A stretch of 33,299 nt of DNA from Nonomuraea basaltis (GCF_005893125.1 NZ_VCJS01000142.1:1-33299); one strand, 5' to 3'; counted from the first letter of the stretch, positions 7,611 to 16,307 are shown. Notes: generated by a model from the sequence alone, not told the origin. Made by a program: numbers and translations.

Positions 7611-8642
7611 GTGGCGAAGACCTTGACCAGCGAAGGTTTCCGGCTGGAGCCGTTCCGGGCCGAACTGACCGGCTACTGCTACCGGATGCTCGGCTCTGGC
7701 TTCGAGGCCGAAGACGCGGTGCAGGAGACACTGCTGCGTGCGTGGCGGTCGTTCGACCGTTACGACGAGCGGCGGGCGTCATTACGGACATGGCTCTACC
7801 GCATCGCCACCAACATCTGCCTCGACATGCTACGCAGCACGCAACGCCGGGCCGTGGCCATGGACTTGCGCCGGGCGGCGCACGCCGGGTCGGGCATCGG
7901 CGAGTCCGCTCCGGAACGGATCTGGATCCAGCCGATTCCGGACGATCTCGTGCTGCCGATGGACAGCGACCCCGAAGGTTTGGCCGTACAACGCGAAACG
8001 ATCCGCCTGGCATTCGTCGCCGCGCTGCAGCACCTACCACCCCGGCAAAGGGCCGTGCTGATCCTGCGCGATGTGTTGTGCTGGAAGGCTGAGGAGGTCG
8101 CACACCTGCTGGAAACCACCACCGCCTCGGTGACCAGCGCGTTGCAGCGGGCGAGGGCGACGCTGAAAACGATCGACGTCATGCCCGGCAATCCGTTCCT
8201 GCCGTCCGACCCCACCCAGCAGGAACTGCTCACCCGTTACTGCGACGCGTTCGAGCGTCACGACATCGCCGCGCTCATAGCCTTGATCCACGAGGATGCG
8301 ACAATGTCGATGCCTCCTCTCACGTGGTGGCTCCGCGGCCGTGATCGAATCAGGCAGGCTCTGCTGGATCCAAACGCGTCCTGCCAAGGCGCACGCCTCG
8401 TCCCGACCGCGGCGAACGGCTCGCCGGCGTTCTGGCAGACACGGCCTGGCCCCGACGGCACCGACACGCCCTTCGGATTGGTCATCCTCGACGTGTTCGA
8501 GGGGCTGATCAGCAACATCACCACATACCTCAACACCGACCGTCTGATCCCGCTTTTTGGCTCGCCGCCCCATTCCCCCGACGACGAGACCGCTTCTGTC
8601 ACGCCGATGAGTTCCCTCACGCTCCCGCGCGTATCACCGTAG
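7611..8642 (+). CDS. SigG/SigJ-like sigma-70 factor with SnoaL-type C-terminal domain
   Basis: A 343-residue sigma factor starting at GTG 7611, the only in-frame start near the beginning of the conserved sequence; there is no clear Shine-Dalgarno, so translation may be leaderless. Region 2: ELTGYCYRMLGSGFEAEDAV through RASLRTWLYRIATNICLDML. A linker carries the family WIQPIPD element. Region 4: RLAFVAALQHLPPRQRAVLI and the recognition helix TTTASVTSALQRARATL. The last 140 residues (LLTRYCDAFERHDIAALIAL, TWWLRGRDRI, GLISNITTYLN) are a SnoaL/NTF2-like domain that in such sigma factors modulates activity in place of a separate anti-sigma. No anti-sigma gene is adjacent, consistent with this. Confidence 0.92.
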   Translation: MAKTLTSEGFRLEPFRAELTGYCYRMLGSGFEAEDAVQETLLRAWRSFDRYDERRASLRTWLYRIATNICLDMLRSTQRRAVAMDLRRAAHAGSGIGESAPERIWIQPIPDDLVLPMDSDPEGLAVQRETIRLAFVAALQHLPPRQRAVLILRDVLCWKAEEVAHLLETTTASVTSALQRARATLKTIDVMPGNPFLPSDPTQQELLTRYCDAFERHDIAALIALIHEDATMSMPPLTWWLRGRDRIRQALLDPNASCQGARLVPTAANGSPAFWQTRPGPDGTDTPFGLVILDVFEGLISNITTYLNTDRLIPLFGSPPHSPDDETASVTPMSSLTLPRVSP

Positions 8643-8746
8643 ACAGCGGCTCACACCAATCGAGGGCATAACGCGCCGGGCGGGTGGGCGCCGGTGCCCG
8701 TTCCTCGAAAGTCTGTGACTATGCCGAGCCGCGGGTTTTGACCGAG

Positions 8747-8774
8747 AAGGAGGAGACCAACAGTGTCGCAATAG
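8747..8774 (+). pseudogene. orphan Shine-Dalgarno and start of a lost gene
   Basis: AAGGAGGAG at 8747-8755 is followed after 7 bases by GTG TCG CAA TAG (8763-8774). The signal is as strong as any in the window, yet the frame has only three codons. It sits beside a serine-recombinase scrap, so it looks like the 5' end of a gene removed by an insertion or deletion. Confidence 0.4.
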
Positions 8775-8810
8775 CTTCAAATGAGTCGTTTTCGGGATGA
8801 ATCAAGACAT

Positions 8811-8940
8811 TCACCGAGCCGCGGCCTCGGCCATGTTGCGGGCGAACCGGTCGAACTTGGTCACGGTGAAGACGCTGCCGTCCCACGCGGCGGCGAGGGC
8901 CTGGTTGGCCGTGTCGGTGCCGTGCGACATCGAATGCCGA
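8811..8940 (-). pseudogene. serine recombinase (resolvase) N-terminal scrap
   Basis: On the minus strand about 40 codons ending at the TGA at 8811 read NQALAAAWDGSVFTVTKFDR then FARNMAEAA. This matches the resolvase N-terminal domain around the ALA..R.GD.LVVTKLDRLAR segment. The catalytic Ser region upstream and everything downstream are missing. The scrap lies directly beyond the stop of the marR gene, whose C-terminus may have been altered by the same event. Confidence 0.6.
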
Positions 8941-9483
8941 TCAGCTTCGACGCCGCCCGAGATCCGGGGCGGGGGCGTGTCGGCGAGTTTCGACACCGGG
9001 TGCGTGACGCTCTGGTTCTCGGGGCTGTGTGACGGGCTGGTTTGCGACCGCAGAGGCTGCGCAGGAGGCAAGGTCCTCGCGTAGCCGGCGCTGCCGCTCC
9101 TGCGACAACGGCGCGAAGATCTGCCGTTCGACGGCGCGCACGGTGACACTGGCCTCGCGCAGCGTCGATTGTCCGGCTCGGGTGAGCTCGGTTGGCAGTG
9201 CACGCCCATGAGTGGCGTGAGCAGGCCGGGTGAGCAGGCCCCGCTCTTGTAGCCGGCGAAGGACGACGTTCATCGACTGGCGCGTGACGAAGGCACGGCG
9301 GGCGAGTTCGGAGTTGGACAGTCCCGGATGCCGGCCGAGCAGCTCGAGGCATGCGTATTGGGCAACGGTGAGACCCAGTGGACGCAGCACCTCATCCATC
9401 GCGGTGTGCAGTGAGGCTTGCACCTGCTTGAGGACGTAGCCCACCGACTGGTCAAGGTCGCCAACCGCCTCTTCTTGCGCCAT
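8941..9483 (-). CDS. MarR family transcriptional regulator
   Basis: A 180-residue winged-helix MarR regulator. The start at ATG 9483 (MAQEEAVGDLDQSVGYVLKQ) begins at the usual place for the family; the longer frame to 9585 runs through the operator and is rejected. The dimerisation helix is followed by the wHTH (LGLTVAQYACLELLGRHPGL, SNSELARRAFVTRQSMNVVL, RRLQERGLLTR) and the wing with HATHGRALPTELT. After the last family helix (LREDLASCAA), about 40 extra Arg/Pro-rich residues run into the recombinase scrap and are probably not native. It is divergent from the VOC/MFS operon with two palindromes between them, so it should repress both directions and be released by a small phenolic or drug-like ligand. 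Confidence 0.9.
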   Translation of the reverse strand: MAQEEAVGDLDQSVGYVLKQVQASLHTAMDEVLRPLGLTVAQYACLELLGRHPGLSNSELARRAFVTRQSMNVVLRRLQERGLLTRPAHATHGRALPTELTRAGQSTLREASVTVRAVERQIFAPLSQERQRRLREDLASCAASAVANQPVTQPREPERHAPGVETRRHAPAPDLGRRRS

Positions 9484-9525
9484 GTCAGTAGTATGACATA
9501 GCTTGCATGTCAGAAGCCCTGACAT
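9482..9525. promoter_or_regulatory. paired MarR operators
   Basis: Two inverted repeats sharing ATGTCA/TGACAT arms: ATGTCA-N6-TGACAT at 9482-9499, overlapping the marR start codon, and ATGTCAG-N5-CTGACAT at 9507-9525. They fill the divergent promoter between marR and the VOC gene. Position, symmetry and repetition fit autoregulated MarR binding sites. Confidence 0.8.
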
Positions 9526-9541
9526 ACAGAAGGGACAGACT

Positions 9542-9886
9542 ATGAGTGGCCAGGTCACGTACTTTGAGCTGCCGAGCAGGGACATCGAAGCAACCCAGCG
9601 ATTCTGGGGCTCGCTGTTCGGCTGGACGTTCTATGAGGGCAACTTCCCGGGTTACTCGATGATCCAGGGGCCCGAGCCCATGGGCGGAACGCCGCACGAT
9701 GATTCGTCACGACACCTGCGCATCTTCTTCGCCGTCGACGACATCACCTCCGCCGTCGCCCGGGTGCGCGAACTCGGTGGCACGGCAGAAGATCCGGTCA
9801 ATATCCCGTCTGGCGCCTACGCCCACTGCACGGATGACCAGGGCGTGGAGTTCAGCCTGTCCCAACAGGCAGGTAACCGCGATTGA
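9542..9886 (+). CDS. VOC (glyoxalase/bleomycin-resistance) family protein
   Basis: A 114-residue vicinal-oxygen-chelate protein starting at ATG 9542, with AAGGG about 7 bases upstream. It has the beta-alpha-beta-beta-beta repeats of the family: VTYFELPSRDIEATQRFWGS, LFGWTF, a FFAVDDITSAVARVRELGG second half, and the terminal DDQGVEFSLSQ strand carrying the conserved Glu. The first metal position (usually His) is Glu or Phe here (YFELPS), so metal binding is uncertain and it may be a drug- or ligand-binding member. The TTG start of the MFS gene overlaps its stop codon, making a two-gene MarR-controlled operon for resistance to some small toxic compound. Confidence 0.88.
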   Translation: MSGQVTYFELPSRDIEATQRFWGSLFGWTFYEGNFPGYSMIQGPEPMGGTPHDDSSRHLRIFFAVDDITSAVARVRELGGTAEDPVNIPSGAYAHCTDDQGVEFSLSQQAGNRD

Positions 9887-11103
9887 ATCGCACCGAGACC
9901 ACCGGGTCAGGACCGAAGGGATCCGGTCACCTCCTTGGACCGCTACTTCCGCTGGCGCTGGCCGCCTTCGCGGTCGGCACCGACGCGTTCGTGATAGCCG
10001 GTCTCCTGCCGGCGATTGCCGCCGATCTTGAGGTAGGTATGCCGGCCGCCGGCCAGCTGGTGACCGTGTTCGCGTTGACGCTGGCTGTCGCTGCGCCGGT
10101 TCTGAGTTGGCTGTTGAGCCCACTGGATCGTCGCAAGGCTTTGCAGCTGGCACTGATCGTGTTCGTCGTCGGCAACGTCGTGACCGCACTCAGCCCGACC
10201 TACCTGCTGACGTGGCTGGCCCGGATTCTCACAGCAGCCGGGGCGGCCACGATCACGGCCACCGCGTCGAGCGCGGCTGTCGCGATCACGCCTGCCGAAC
10301 GGCGGGGGCGTGCCATGGCGCTGGTCATCGGTGGGCTCACCTTGTCCACCGCGCTGGGCATGCCTCTGGGCAACTTGATCGGCGCCGTCGACTGGCGCCT
10401 CACGCTCTGGGCCGTCGCGGCTATGGGCGTCGTTGCCGCGATCGGCATCTCGGTAGCGTTGCCCAAGGTCATGCTCCCGACGACAAGCCTGACGGCCCGC
10501 CTGGCTCCGCTGCGCCAGCCCAAGGTGCTCTCCGTTTTGGTCGTGACGCTGCTGGTGATGGCCGGACATTACGCCGTCTACACCTACATCGGAGCCGTGA
10601 CCGCGGGCGCCACGACCGGATCCTTTCCTCAAGCCATCACCATGATTCTGTTCGTCTGGGGCGTCGGGGTCCTGGTCGGCAACTTCCTCGCCGGCCATCT
10701 CGCCGACATCCTTCCGGGACGCGGGATCGCGGTCGCAGCACTCGCCGGCGGCACTGTGCTGCTCGCGATCAGCCCATTCACGGTCAGCCACCTGGTTGTT
10801 GCGTGCGTATGGGCCGCGATCTGGGGCACCACCGACGGGATGGTCTCCGTCGTGCAGCAACACCGGCTGGTGAGCCTTGCACCCGCCTCGGCACCAGTTC
10901 TCCTTGGCCTCAACTCCTCCGCGATCTACCTCGGAGTTGCGATGGGTGGTGGACTTGGCGGTCTGGCTCAAGATTGGCTGTCGGTCACCGTGCTCGGCGT
11001 TCCCGCTGCCGTCCTGGCACTGCTCGCCACCACCATCACCCTCGCCGAGGGGAGAATCGACACGGTGAAGGCCTCACTCAGGGCAGCCGAGAACCGCCGC
11101 TGA
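9883..11103 (+). CDS. MFS efflux transporter (DHA1, AraJ/Cmx-like)
   Basis: A 406-residue, 12-helix major facilitator. The start is TTG 9883, overlapping the VOC stop codon (TTGA), so translation is coupled. TM1 holds the FAVGTDAFVIAGLLPAIAAD signature of DHA1 drug exporters. The loop 2-3 motif A is degenerate (LLSPLDRRKAL), and motif C-like sequence (GGLTLSTALGMPLGNLIG) lies in TM5. The C-terminal half has the usual six helices and ends in a short basic tail. It most likely exports a drug or metabolite; the specific substrate is unknown. Regulation is through the divergent MarR gene. Confidence 0.88.
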   Translation: MNRTETTGSGPKGSGHLLGPLLPLALAAFAVGTDAFVIAGLLPAIAADLEVGMPAAGQLVTVFALTLAVAAPVLSWLLSPLDRRKALQLALIVFVVGNVVTALSPTYLLTWLARILTAAGAATITATASSAAVAITPAERRGRAMALVIGGLTLSTALGMPLGNLIGAVDWRLTLWAVAAMGVVAAIGISVALPKVMLPTTSLTARLAPLRQPKVLSVLVVTLLVMAGHYAVYTYIGAVTAGATTGSFPQAITMILFVWGVGVLVGNFLAGHLADILPGRGIAVAALAGGTVLLAISPFTVSHLVVACVWAAIWGTTDGMVSVVQQHRLVSLAPASAPVLLGLNSSAIYLGVAMGGGLGGLAQDWLSVTVLGVPAAVLALLATTITLAEGRIDTVKASLRAAENRR

Positions 11104-11399
11104 CGCAGCCAATGGGCTGTCCCAAACGCCAATGGACAAGGCCAGCGTTGAACTCGGCGTGGCCCGAGCCACGTTGCCGGGGGGCTGGTGTTCCGGTTGA
11201 GGATCCCCTTACGGAACACCAGCTCGCTCCCTCCACCCTTCACGCCTGTCTCCCTCACGAGTCGTCTCGTAAGGGAGGTGCGCGCGATCTACCTCGGTAG
11301 CATGCGTCCATTCAGAACGGCAGGGAGCTGCCGAGAAGACAGGCTGGCTGGTCAGTCAGGTCAGCGGCTGATTGGGAACGCGGACGCCAGATGTGCAGG
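11104..11399. other. intergenic region with two hairpins
   Basis: No gene is seen. Two hairpins lie between the convergent MFS (plus) and WYL regulator (minus) genes. At 11184-11223 there is a perfect 12-bp stem, GCTGGTGTTCCG with CGGAACACCAGC, and a 16-base loop. At 11250-11277 there is a 12-bp stem with one mismatch and a TCGT loop. The second is the better terminator candidate; the first has a long loop and could be a protein-binding site or an old insertion end. Confidence 0.5.
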
Positions 11400-12380
11400 T
11401 CACCGGTGAGGTCGGTCGGGTCGGAGTCCCTTGCTGATTCGGGTGCGCAGGGAGTGCAGGGCTTGCCTGAGTTCGGCCGGCTCGATGTCTGTGATGTCGG
11501 CGTCGAAGGTGAGGAGCAGTCCTGCCAGTCCTGGCCATGACCATGCGCCGAGTGTGAGTCGGCAAGTGGTTTCGGTGGCGTACCCGACTGTTGATCCGCC
11601 GGGGGCGAACCGGGCGACGGTGGAGGCGGGCAGGGCGACGATGGCTGAGCCACGGCATTGCCATTCGGCGGCGGCGTCTCCGCGGTCGTGTGCGGTCATG
11701 ATGAAGGCGACGGGATCGCCGTCCGGGATGTCACGTCGGTCGAAGGGGGCGTGCGTGGGCATGTGTGGTTTGATGCGGTCCACGCGCATCGCGCGCCATC
11801 GGTCCGCATCCGGGTCGAAGGCGACCAAGTACCAGCGTGCGGCCCAGACCACGAGGTCGTGCGGCTCCAGCGTGAGCGTGACGGGTTCGCCGTCACCGGT
11901 GTAGTCCACGCGAACGAGGTGCTGCCGGTTGATCGCGCTGCCAACGGCGCGGACGATCTCGGCGTCGATCGGTGGCGCGGGGAACTCCCAGTAGTTGCGG
12001 GCTGAAGAGACGGTGAACGCTTCGGCGTGCAGGCGGCTGCGCGCGGGCATCGCCTGGTGCAGCGTGGCGAGAGCACGGGCCGCGTTCTCGCGGATGCCGG
12101 AGAGGACCGTCGGCACGGTCTGGAGCGCGACGGCCGTGGCGACGGCCTGGTCTTCATCGAACACGACCGGCGGCAAGCGGGTAGCGCGACCGAGCCGATA
12201 TCCTCCACCCGCTCCACGGACGGCCACGATCTCGTACCCGAGGTCCCGGAGCGTATCGATATCGCGACGCACGGTTCTCACTGACGCTCCGAGTCGGGTG
12301 GCGAGTTCCTCGGCGGTCAGGGTCGCACCGATCCCGAAGATTGACAGCAGCTTGAGCGTCCGTGCGGAGGTAGCGGCCAT
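11400..12380 (-). CDS. WYL domain transcriptional regulator (YafY-like)
   Basis: A 326-residue regulator starting at ATG 12380. The N-terminal HTH_11/DeoR-type helix-turn-helix (ATLTAEELATRLGASVRTVR, RDIDTLRDLGYEI) is followed by the GGGYRLG wing. The WYL domain occupies about residues 135-225 (LVRVDYTGDGEPVTLTLEPH, WYLVAFD, RVDRI), with the core motif present as R-W-Y-L. A C-terminal WCX segment follows. WYL proteins sense small ligands or nucleic acids. The divergent DHA2 MFS gene is only about 35 bases away, so the regulator very likely controls that exporter. Confidence 0.9.
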   Translation of the reverse strand: MAATSARTLKLLSIFGIGATLTAEELATRLGASVRTVRRDIDTLRDLGYEIVAVRGAGGGYRLGRATRLPPVVFDEDQAVATAVALQTVPTVLSGIRENAARALATLHQAMPARSRLHAEAFTVSSARNYWEFPAPPIDAEIVRAVGSAINRQHLVRVDYTGDGEPVTLTLEPHDLVVWAARWYLVAFDPDADRWRAMRVDRIKPHMPTHAPFDRRDIPDGDPVAFIMTAHDRGDAAAEWQCRGSAIVALPASTVARFAPGGSTVGYATETTCRLTLGAWSWPGLAGLLLTFDADITDIEPAELRQALHSLRTRISKGLRPDRPHR

Positions 12381-12415
12381 GATTCCCCGATTCTCTCACC
12401 GATAGCTGTCACTCG

Positions 12416-13924
12416 ATGGCAACTATGCCGGCGATGGTGGCCGACATGACCGATTCACCGAGCCCCCGAGAGGGCATCCGCACAGCTGAGGCTTCTCCGA
12501 CACTCATCGCCAGCGCCGGCGCGACCACGGCGCTGTTGGTGGTGCTCTTCGGTTCCTTCATGGACCTTCTCGACGCGACGATCGTCACCGTCGCGGCCCC
12601 GGCGATAGCCCAAGATCTGGGTGCCGGCGACGCTCAGATCCAGTGGACGATCGCCGCCTACACCCTCGCCCTGGGCGCGGGCCTGATCACCGGCGGACGG
12701 CTCGGTGATCAGTACGGCCGCAAGCGGCTGTTCATGATCGGGCTTGCCGGGTTCATGGTCACCTCGGCGCTGTGCGCACTGGCCGTCGATCCGGGGATGC
12801 TCATCGGCATGCGGGCCGGGCAGGGACTGACCGCCGGGATCATGGTCCCGCAGGTGTTCGGGATCATCCGGGCATCATTCGCTCCGGGCGAGCGCGCCAA
12901 GGCGTTTGGCGCCTACGGAGCGGTCCAGGGCCTCGCCTCGGTCGCCGGCCCGCTGCTGGGCGGGCTGCTCGTCGACACGAACCTGTTCAACCTGGGCTGG
13001 CGCACGATCTTCTGGATCAACGTGCCCGTCTCGATCCTGGCGCTCATCAGCGGCGCGAAGGTCCTGCCGGAGTCCCGCTCCGCCTCGACCGCGCGACTGG
13101 ACCTCCCAGGCGCGCTCCTCGCGGCCACGGGCATCCTTCTCCTGCTGCTGCCGATCATCCAGACCGAGACATGGGGATGGACCTGGGCCAGCTACGCCCT
13201 CCTCGCAGCCGGAATCATCGTGCTCGCGATCTTCCTCGCCTACGAGCGCCGCCTCACCGGACGCGGAAACGAACCTGTCTTTGACCCGGCTCTGCTGAGA
13301 ATCCGCGCCTTCGCAGTCGGCCTGAGCGCTTCGGTACTCTTCTTCGGCGGCATCGGGTCGTACTTCCTCACCCTCTCGGTCTACCTCCAGAACGGAACCG
13401 GCCGAACCGCATGGGAGACCGGCCTGGTGATCCTCCCGTACGCGCTCGGCTCGATCATCACCTCCGGCCTCGGCGTCGCTCTCGCCGCCAAGGCGGGCAG
13501 AACGCTCCTGATCGCCGGCTCGCTCACCATCGCGGCATCTCAGCTCGTCCTGTGGTACATCGTCAAGGACGGCAACGATCCCGGATACTGGCTCCTCGCC
13601 CTCGCGCTCTTCATCGGTGGCCTCGGGCTCGGTCTCGCCGCACCCATTCTCGTCAACGTCGTCCTCGCAGGCGTCCCCGGACGCAACGCAGGCGCCGCGG
13701 GCGGAGTGCTCTCCACCGTCAACCAGATCGGCGGCGCCGTCGGCATCGCCGTTCTCGGCACGATCTTCTTCACCTCCGTCACCGGTTCAGCCACCGGAGC
13801 ACCGGTGCTGCCCGACTACAGTCGCGCGCTCAGCATTGTCCTGATCGTCTCCGCCGCGCTCTACCTGATCACGGCGCTCGTGATGCTCGCACTCCCGAAA
13901 GCCGCAGTCGAGCACGCCGAGTAG
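12416..13924 (+). CDS. MFS multidrug exporter (DHA2, EmrB/QacA type)
   Basis: A 502-residue, 14-helix drug:proton antiporter. ATG 12416 is the first start; ATG 12425, 12434 and 12446 are alternatives, and 12446 (MTDSPSP) has weak GGTGG upstream. TM1 contains FGSFMDLLDATIVTVAAPAI with the DHA2 signature Asp. Motif A is GGRLGDQYGRKRLFMIG. Motif C is about GAVQGLASVAGPLLGGLLVD. The extra two central helices and the C-terminal half are complete. It pairs with the divergent WYL regulator. The spacing between the two genes contains an imperfect TGTCA-N5-TGGCA repeat at about 12407-12421 that could be the operator. Confidence 0.9.
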   Translation: MATMPAMVADMTDSPSPREGIRTAEASPTLIASAGATTALLVVLFGSFMDLLDATIVTVAAPAIAQDLGAGDAQIQWTIAAYTLALGAGLITGGRLGDQYGRKRLFMIGLAGFMVTSALCALAVDPGMLIGMRAGQGLTAGIMVPQVFGIIRASFAPGERAKAFGAYGAVQGLASVAGPLLGGLLVDTNLFNLGWRTIFWINVPVSILALISGAKVLPESRSASTARLDLPGALLAATGILLLLLPIIQTETWGWTWASYALLAAGIIVLAIFLAYERRLTGRGNEPVFDPALLRIRAFAVGLSASVLFFGGIGSYFLTLSVYLQNGTGRTAWETGLVILPYALGSIITSGLGVALAAKAGRTLLIAGSLTIAASQLVLWYIVKDGNDPGYWLLALALFIGGLGLGLAAPILVNVVLAGVPGRNAGAAGGVLSTVNQIGGAVGIAVLGTIFFTSVTGSATGAPVLPDYSRALSIVLIVSAALYLITALVMLALPKAAVEHAE

Positions 13925-14040
13925 AGAACCCATGCCGCCCCACGTCACGAGCGGCTGACCGGTCGGCAAGCCCGTACGGCGCTGATGAGCGCATCGCCGA
14001 CGGCGAGGGGCGGCCAGGATCTGCCGCTCCTCATGCGCTG

Positions 14041-15249
14041 CTACACCCTCGGCGACGCGAGCACGCGCCAGAGACCCAATACGGCCAGCAGGGACGCCGC
14101 GCCCGCCGCGCCGACGACCAGGCCGGGCGCTGACACCTCGCCCAACGCCCCGCCGCCGGCCGCGAACAGCCCCTGCAACGTCATGGTCCCGGTCAGCGCC
14201 AGCCCGAAGGCCTGGCCTCGGTTCGCCTCCGGCACCGCCTTCAGGAAGCGCCGGGCCAGCCCTAGCTGGTACGCGACCCCGAACCCGGACACGGCGAGCA
14301 GCAGCGCCGCGGTGACCGGCCCGGGCGAGAGCACGAACCCGAGCAGCGGCGCGCCGAGCAGCAGTGCCAGCGGCCCGGCCAGCCGTTCCCTTCGTTCCGG
14401 GGTGACCAGCCGGCCGATCGCGAGGTCGCCGGTGAGCATGCCGAGCGCCACGGCGGTGAACAGCAGCCCGGCCGAGTCCGGCATGCCGATCTGGACGGCG
14501 TACGGGACGAGCACGCCCTCGGCGCCGACCATGAGCGCGGGCGGCAGCCACTGGGCCAGCAGCAGCGAACGGATCGCCGGCCGGCGCAGCAGTTCGCGAT
14601 TGACGCGCCAGGTCTCGCGTACCGCGTACCCTGCGGCCGTGCCGCGGCGCGGCTGCTCGGCCAGCCGCAGGCGCAGCAGCGCGGCGGACAGCAGGCAGCT
14701 CGCCACGGTGATCCAGAGCGCGCCGTACGGGCCGAGCGCCGCGATCAGCATCCCGCCCACGGCGAAGCCGAGCACCTGCGTGCCGCCGGCGGCCATGGAG
14801 AACACGGCCCGGCCGAGCACGTACCGGTCGCCGTCGAGCAGTTCGGGCAGCAGCGCGCTGCGCGCCGCCGAGGCGACCGCGCTGGGGATGCCGGTGACGA
14901 ACACCAGCACCAGCATCGCGGTGGGGGAGAGCAGCCCGGCGGCGAGCACAGCGGCGACCGCGGCGCGGACCAGGTCGTAGCCGACCATCACGGCCCGCGG
15001 CGGCCACCGGTCGGCGTACGCCAGCAGCAGCGTGCCGCCGAGGGCGTAGGGCAGGAAGCCGGCGACGTAGGCCAGCGCGGCCAGCAGGGGCGAGCCGGTG
15101 CCGGCGTAGACGGTCACCGAGAGCGCGAGCATCTTCACCGTCTCGCCGCCGAGGAAGAGCGTGTAGCCGGTGAACAGCACGCGGAACTGGCGTACCGCGA
15201 ATACCTCGCGGTAGGTGGCCCGCGCCGGTGCGGCCTGGAGCGTCGTCAT
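14041..15249 (-). CDS. MFS transporter (MdfA/ErmB-like, unassigned)
   Basis: A 402-residue major facilitator from ATG 15249; the frame is open back to 15504 but that part is Arg/Ala-rich and overlaps the regulator, so it is rejected. About 12 helices: FRVLFTGYTLFLGGETVKML in TM1, the ADRWPPRAVMVGYDLVRAAV motif-A loop, and SAVASAARSALLPELL typical of actinomycete MFS with a tetracycline-like pattern. No Shine-Dalgarno is obvious, so it may be leaderless. It is divergent from the ArsR/DUF5937 gene with a 7-bp palindrome in between, indicating regulation by it. Substrate unknown; its end converges on the DHA2 exporter. Confidence 0.85.
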   Translation of the reverse strand: MTTLQAAPARATYREVFAVRQFRVLFTGYTLFLGGETVKMLALSVTVYAGTGSPLLAALAYVAGFLPYALGGTLLLAYADRWPPRAVMVGYDLVRAAVAAVLAAGLLSPTAMLVLVFVTGIPSAVASAARSALLPELLDGDRYVLGRAVFSMAAGGTQVLGFAVGGMLIAALGPYGALWITVASCLLSAALLRLRLAEQPRRGTAAGYAVRETWRVNRELLRRPAIRSLLLAQWLPPALMVGAEGVLVPYAVQIGMPDSAGLLFTAVALGMLTGDLAIGRLVTPERRERLAGPLALLLGAPLLGFVLSPGPVTAALLLAVSGFGVAYQLGLARRFLKAVPEANRGQAFGLALTGTMTLQGLFAAGGGALGEVSAPGLVVGAAGAASLLAVLGLWRVLASPRV

Positions 15250-15288
15250 GCGGGCCAGTCTCGGGGCGGTGCAGGCGGAGGCGTTAAG

Positions 15289-15308
15289 CTTTCGCGTGGA
15301 GGCGAAAG
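15289..15308. promoter_or_regulatory. palindromic operator for the ArsR-type regulator
   Basis: CTTTCGC-N6-GCGAAAG, a perfect 7-bp inverted repeat in the divergent promoter. It includes the GGAGG ribosome-binding site of the regulator gene and ends just before its GTG start, so binding there would block the regulator's own expression and probably the divergent MFS promoter. Confidence 0.7.
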
Positions 15309-16307
15309 GTGCTTGCCATCGAAGTCGGGCCGGTCGACGTGGCGCACACCCGCTACGCGATCTCGCCGCTGGGTGAAGCAATGAACGCGCTGCGGGTCGC
15401 GGCGGGCAAGCAGCCGGCCGGGCCGCTGCGGCCCTGGGCGGAGCGCATCGCGCCGCGGTACGCGCAGCTGCTCCGCGAGACGCCCGCGGTCGGGGCGCTG
15501 ACAACGCTGTTCCGCCGCGGCGGCTACAACGCCGACTTCATCCATCCTCCGCCTTCGGGCCCCGGCGACGACTTCGCCGTCGAACTCGCCGCGGTGCGGG
15601 CGACCCCGCTGCGCCAGGTTCGCGCGGAGATCGCCCGCAACCTGGTCGGGCTGCGTACGCCGCCGCGCCACCTCCAGCAGATCCTGGCCGCCCCGGACGT
15701 GCTCACCCGGCTTTCGGACGCGATCGAGGCGACCTGGCATGCGCTGGTCGAGCCCGACTGGCCGCGGCTTCGTACGGTGCTGGAGCGCGACCTGGTGCAC
15801 CGCGCCGGGCACCTCGCCATGTACGGCTGGGCCGCGGCGCTGTCCGACCTGGATCCGCGGGTGGGCTGGCGCTCCGAGGGGGCCGACGGTGTGATCGAGG
15901 TGCGCACCGGCCCCCGGAACGAGTGGGAGCGGCACCGGCTGGGCGGCAAGGGACTGCTGCTGATGCCGACCGTCTTCGGCACCCTCATCAGCTACGTCGA
16001 GCCGCCCTGGCCGTACGCCCTGGTGTATCCGGCGCGTGGCGTCGCGAACCTGCTCGGGCCGCCGCCCCCGCAGGGCGGTGCGGCGGCGCTGGCGCGGCTG
16101 GTCGGCCCGCACCGCGCGCAGGTGCTGCGGGCGCTCGCGGTGCCGGCGACGACCACGCAGTTGGTCCGCCAGCTGGGTCTCAGCCTGGGCGCAGTCGGCG
16201 GCCACCTGGCCGTGCTGCGCGAATCTGGCCTGGTCACGCGGACGCGGACCGGCCGATCCGTGCGCTACGAGCGCACCCCTCTGGGCGGGACCCTGGCCGG
16301 CGACTGA
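15309..16307 (+). CDS. ArsR/SmtB-type regulator with DUF5937 N-terminal domain
   Basis: A 332-residue regulator starting at GTG 15309, with GGAGG 6 bases upstream. The N-terminal two thirds is DUF5937-like (TRYAISPLGEAMNALRV, WAERIAP, a long helical middle, and GLLLMPTVFG near residue 218). The last 75 residues form an ArsR winged helix: ALARLVGPHRAQVLRALAVP, TTTQLVRQLGLSLGAVGGHL, AVLRESGLVTRTRTGRSVRY. No cysteine-based metal site is visible. It probably represses itself and the divergent MFS gene through the palindrome at 15289-15308. Confidence 0.87.
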   Translation: MLAIEVGPVDVAHTRYAISPLGEAMNALRVAAGKQPAGPLRPWAERIAPRYAQLLRETPAVGALTTLFRRGGYNADFIHPPPSGPGDDFAVELAAVRATPLRQVRAEIARNLVGLRTPPRHLQQILAAPDVLTRLSDAIEATWHALVEPDWPRLRTVLERDLVHRAGHLAMYGWAAALSDLDPRVGWRSEGADGVIEVRTGPRNEWERHRLGGKGLLLMPTVFGTLISYVEPPWPYALVYPARGVANLLGPPPPQGGAAALARLVGPHRAQVLRALAVPATTTQLVRQLGLSLGAVGGHLAVLRESGLVTRTRTGRSVRYERTPLGGTLAGD

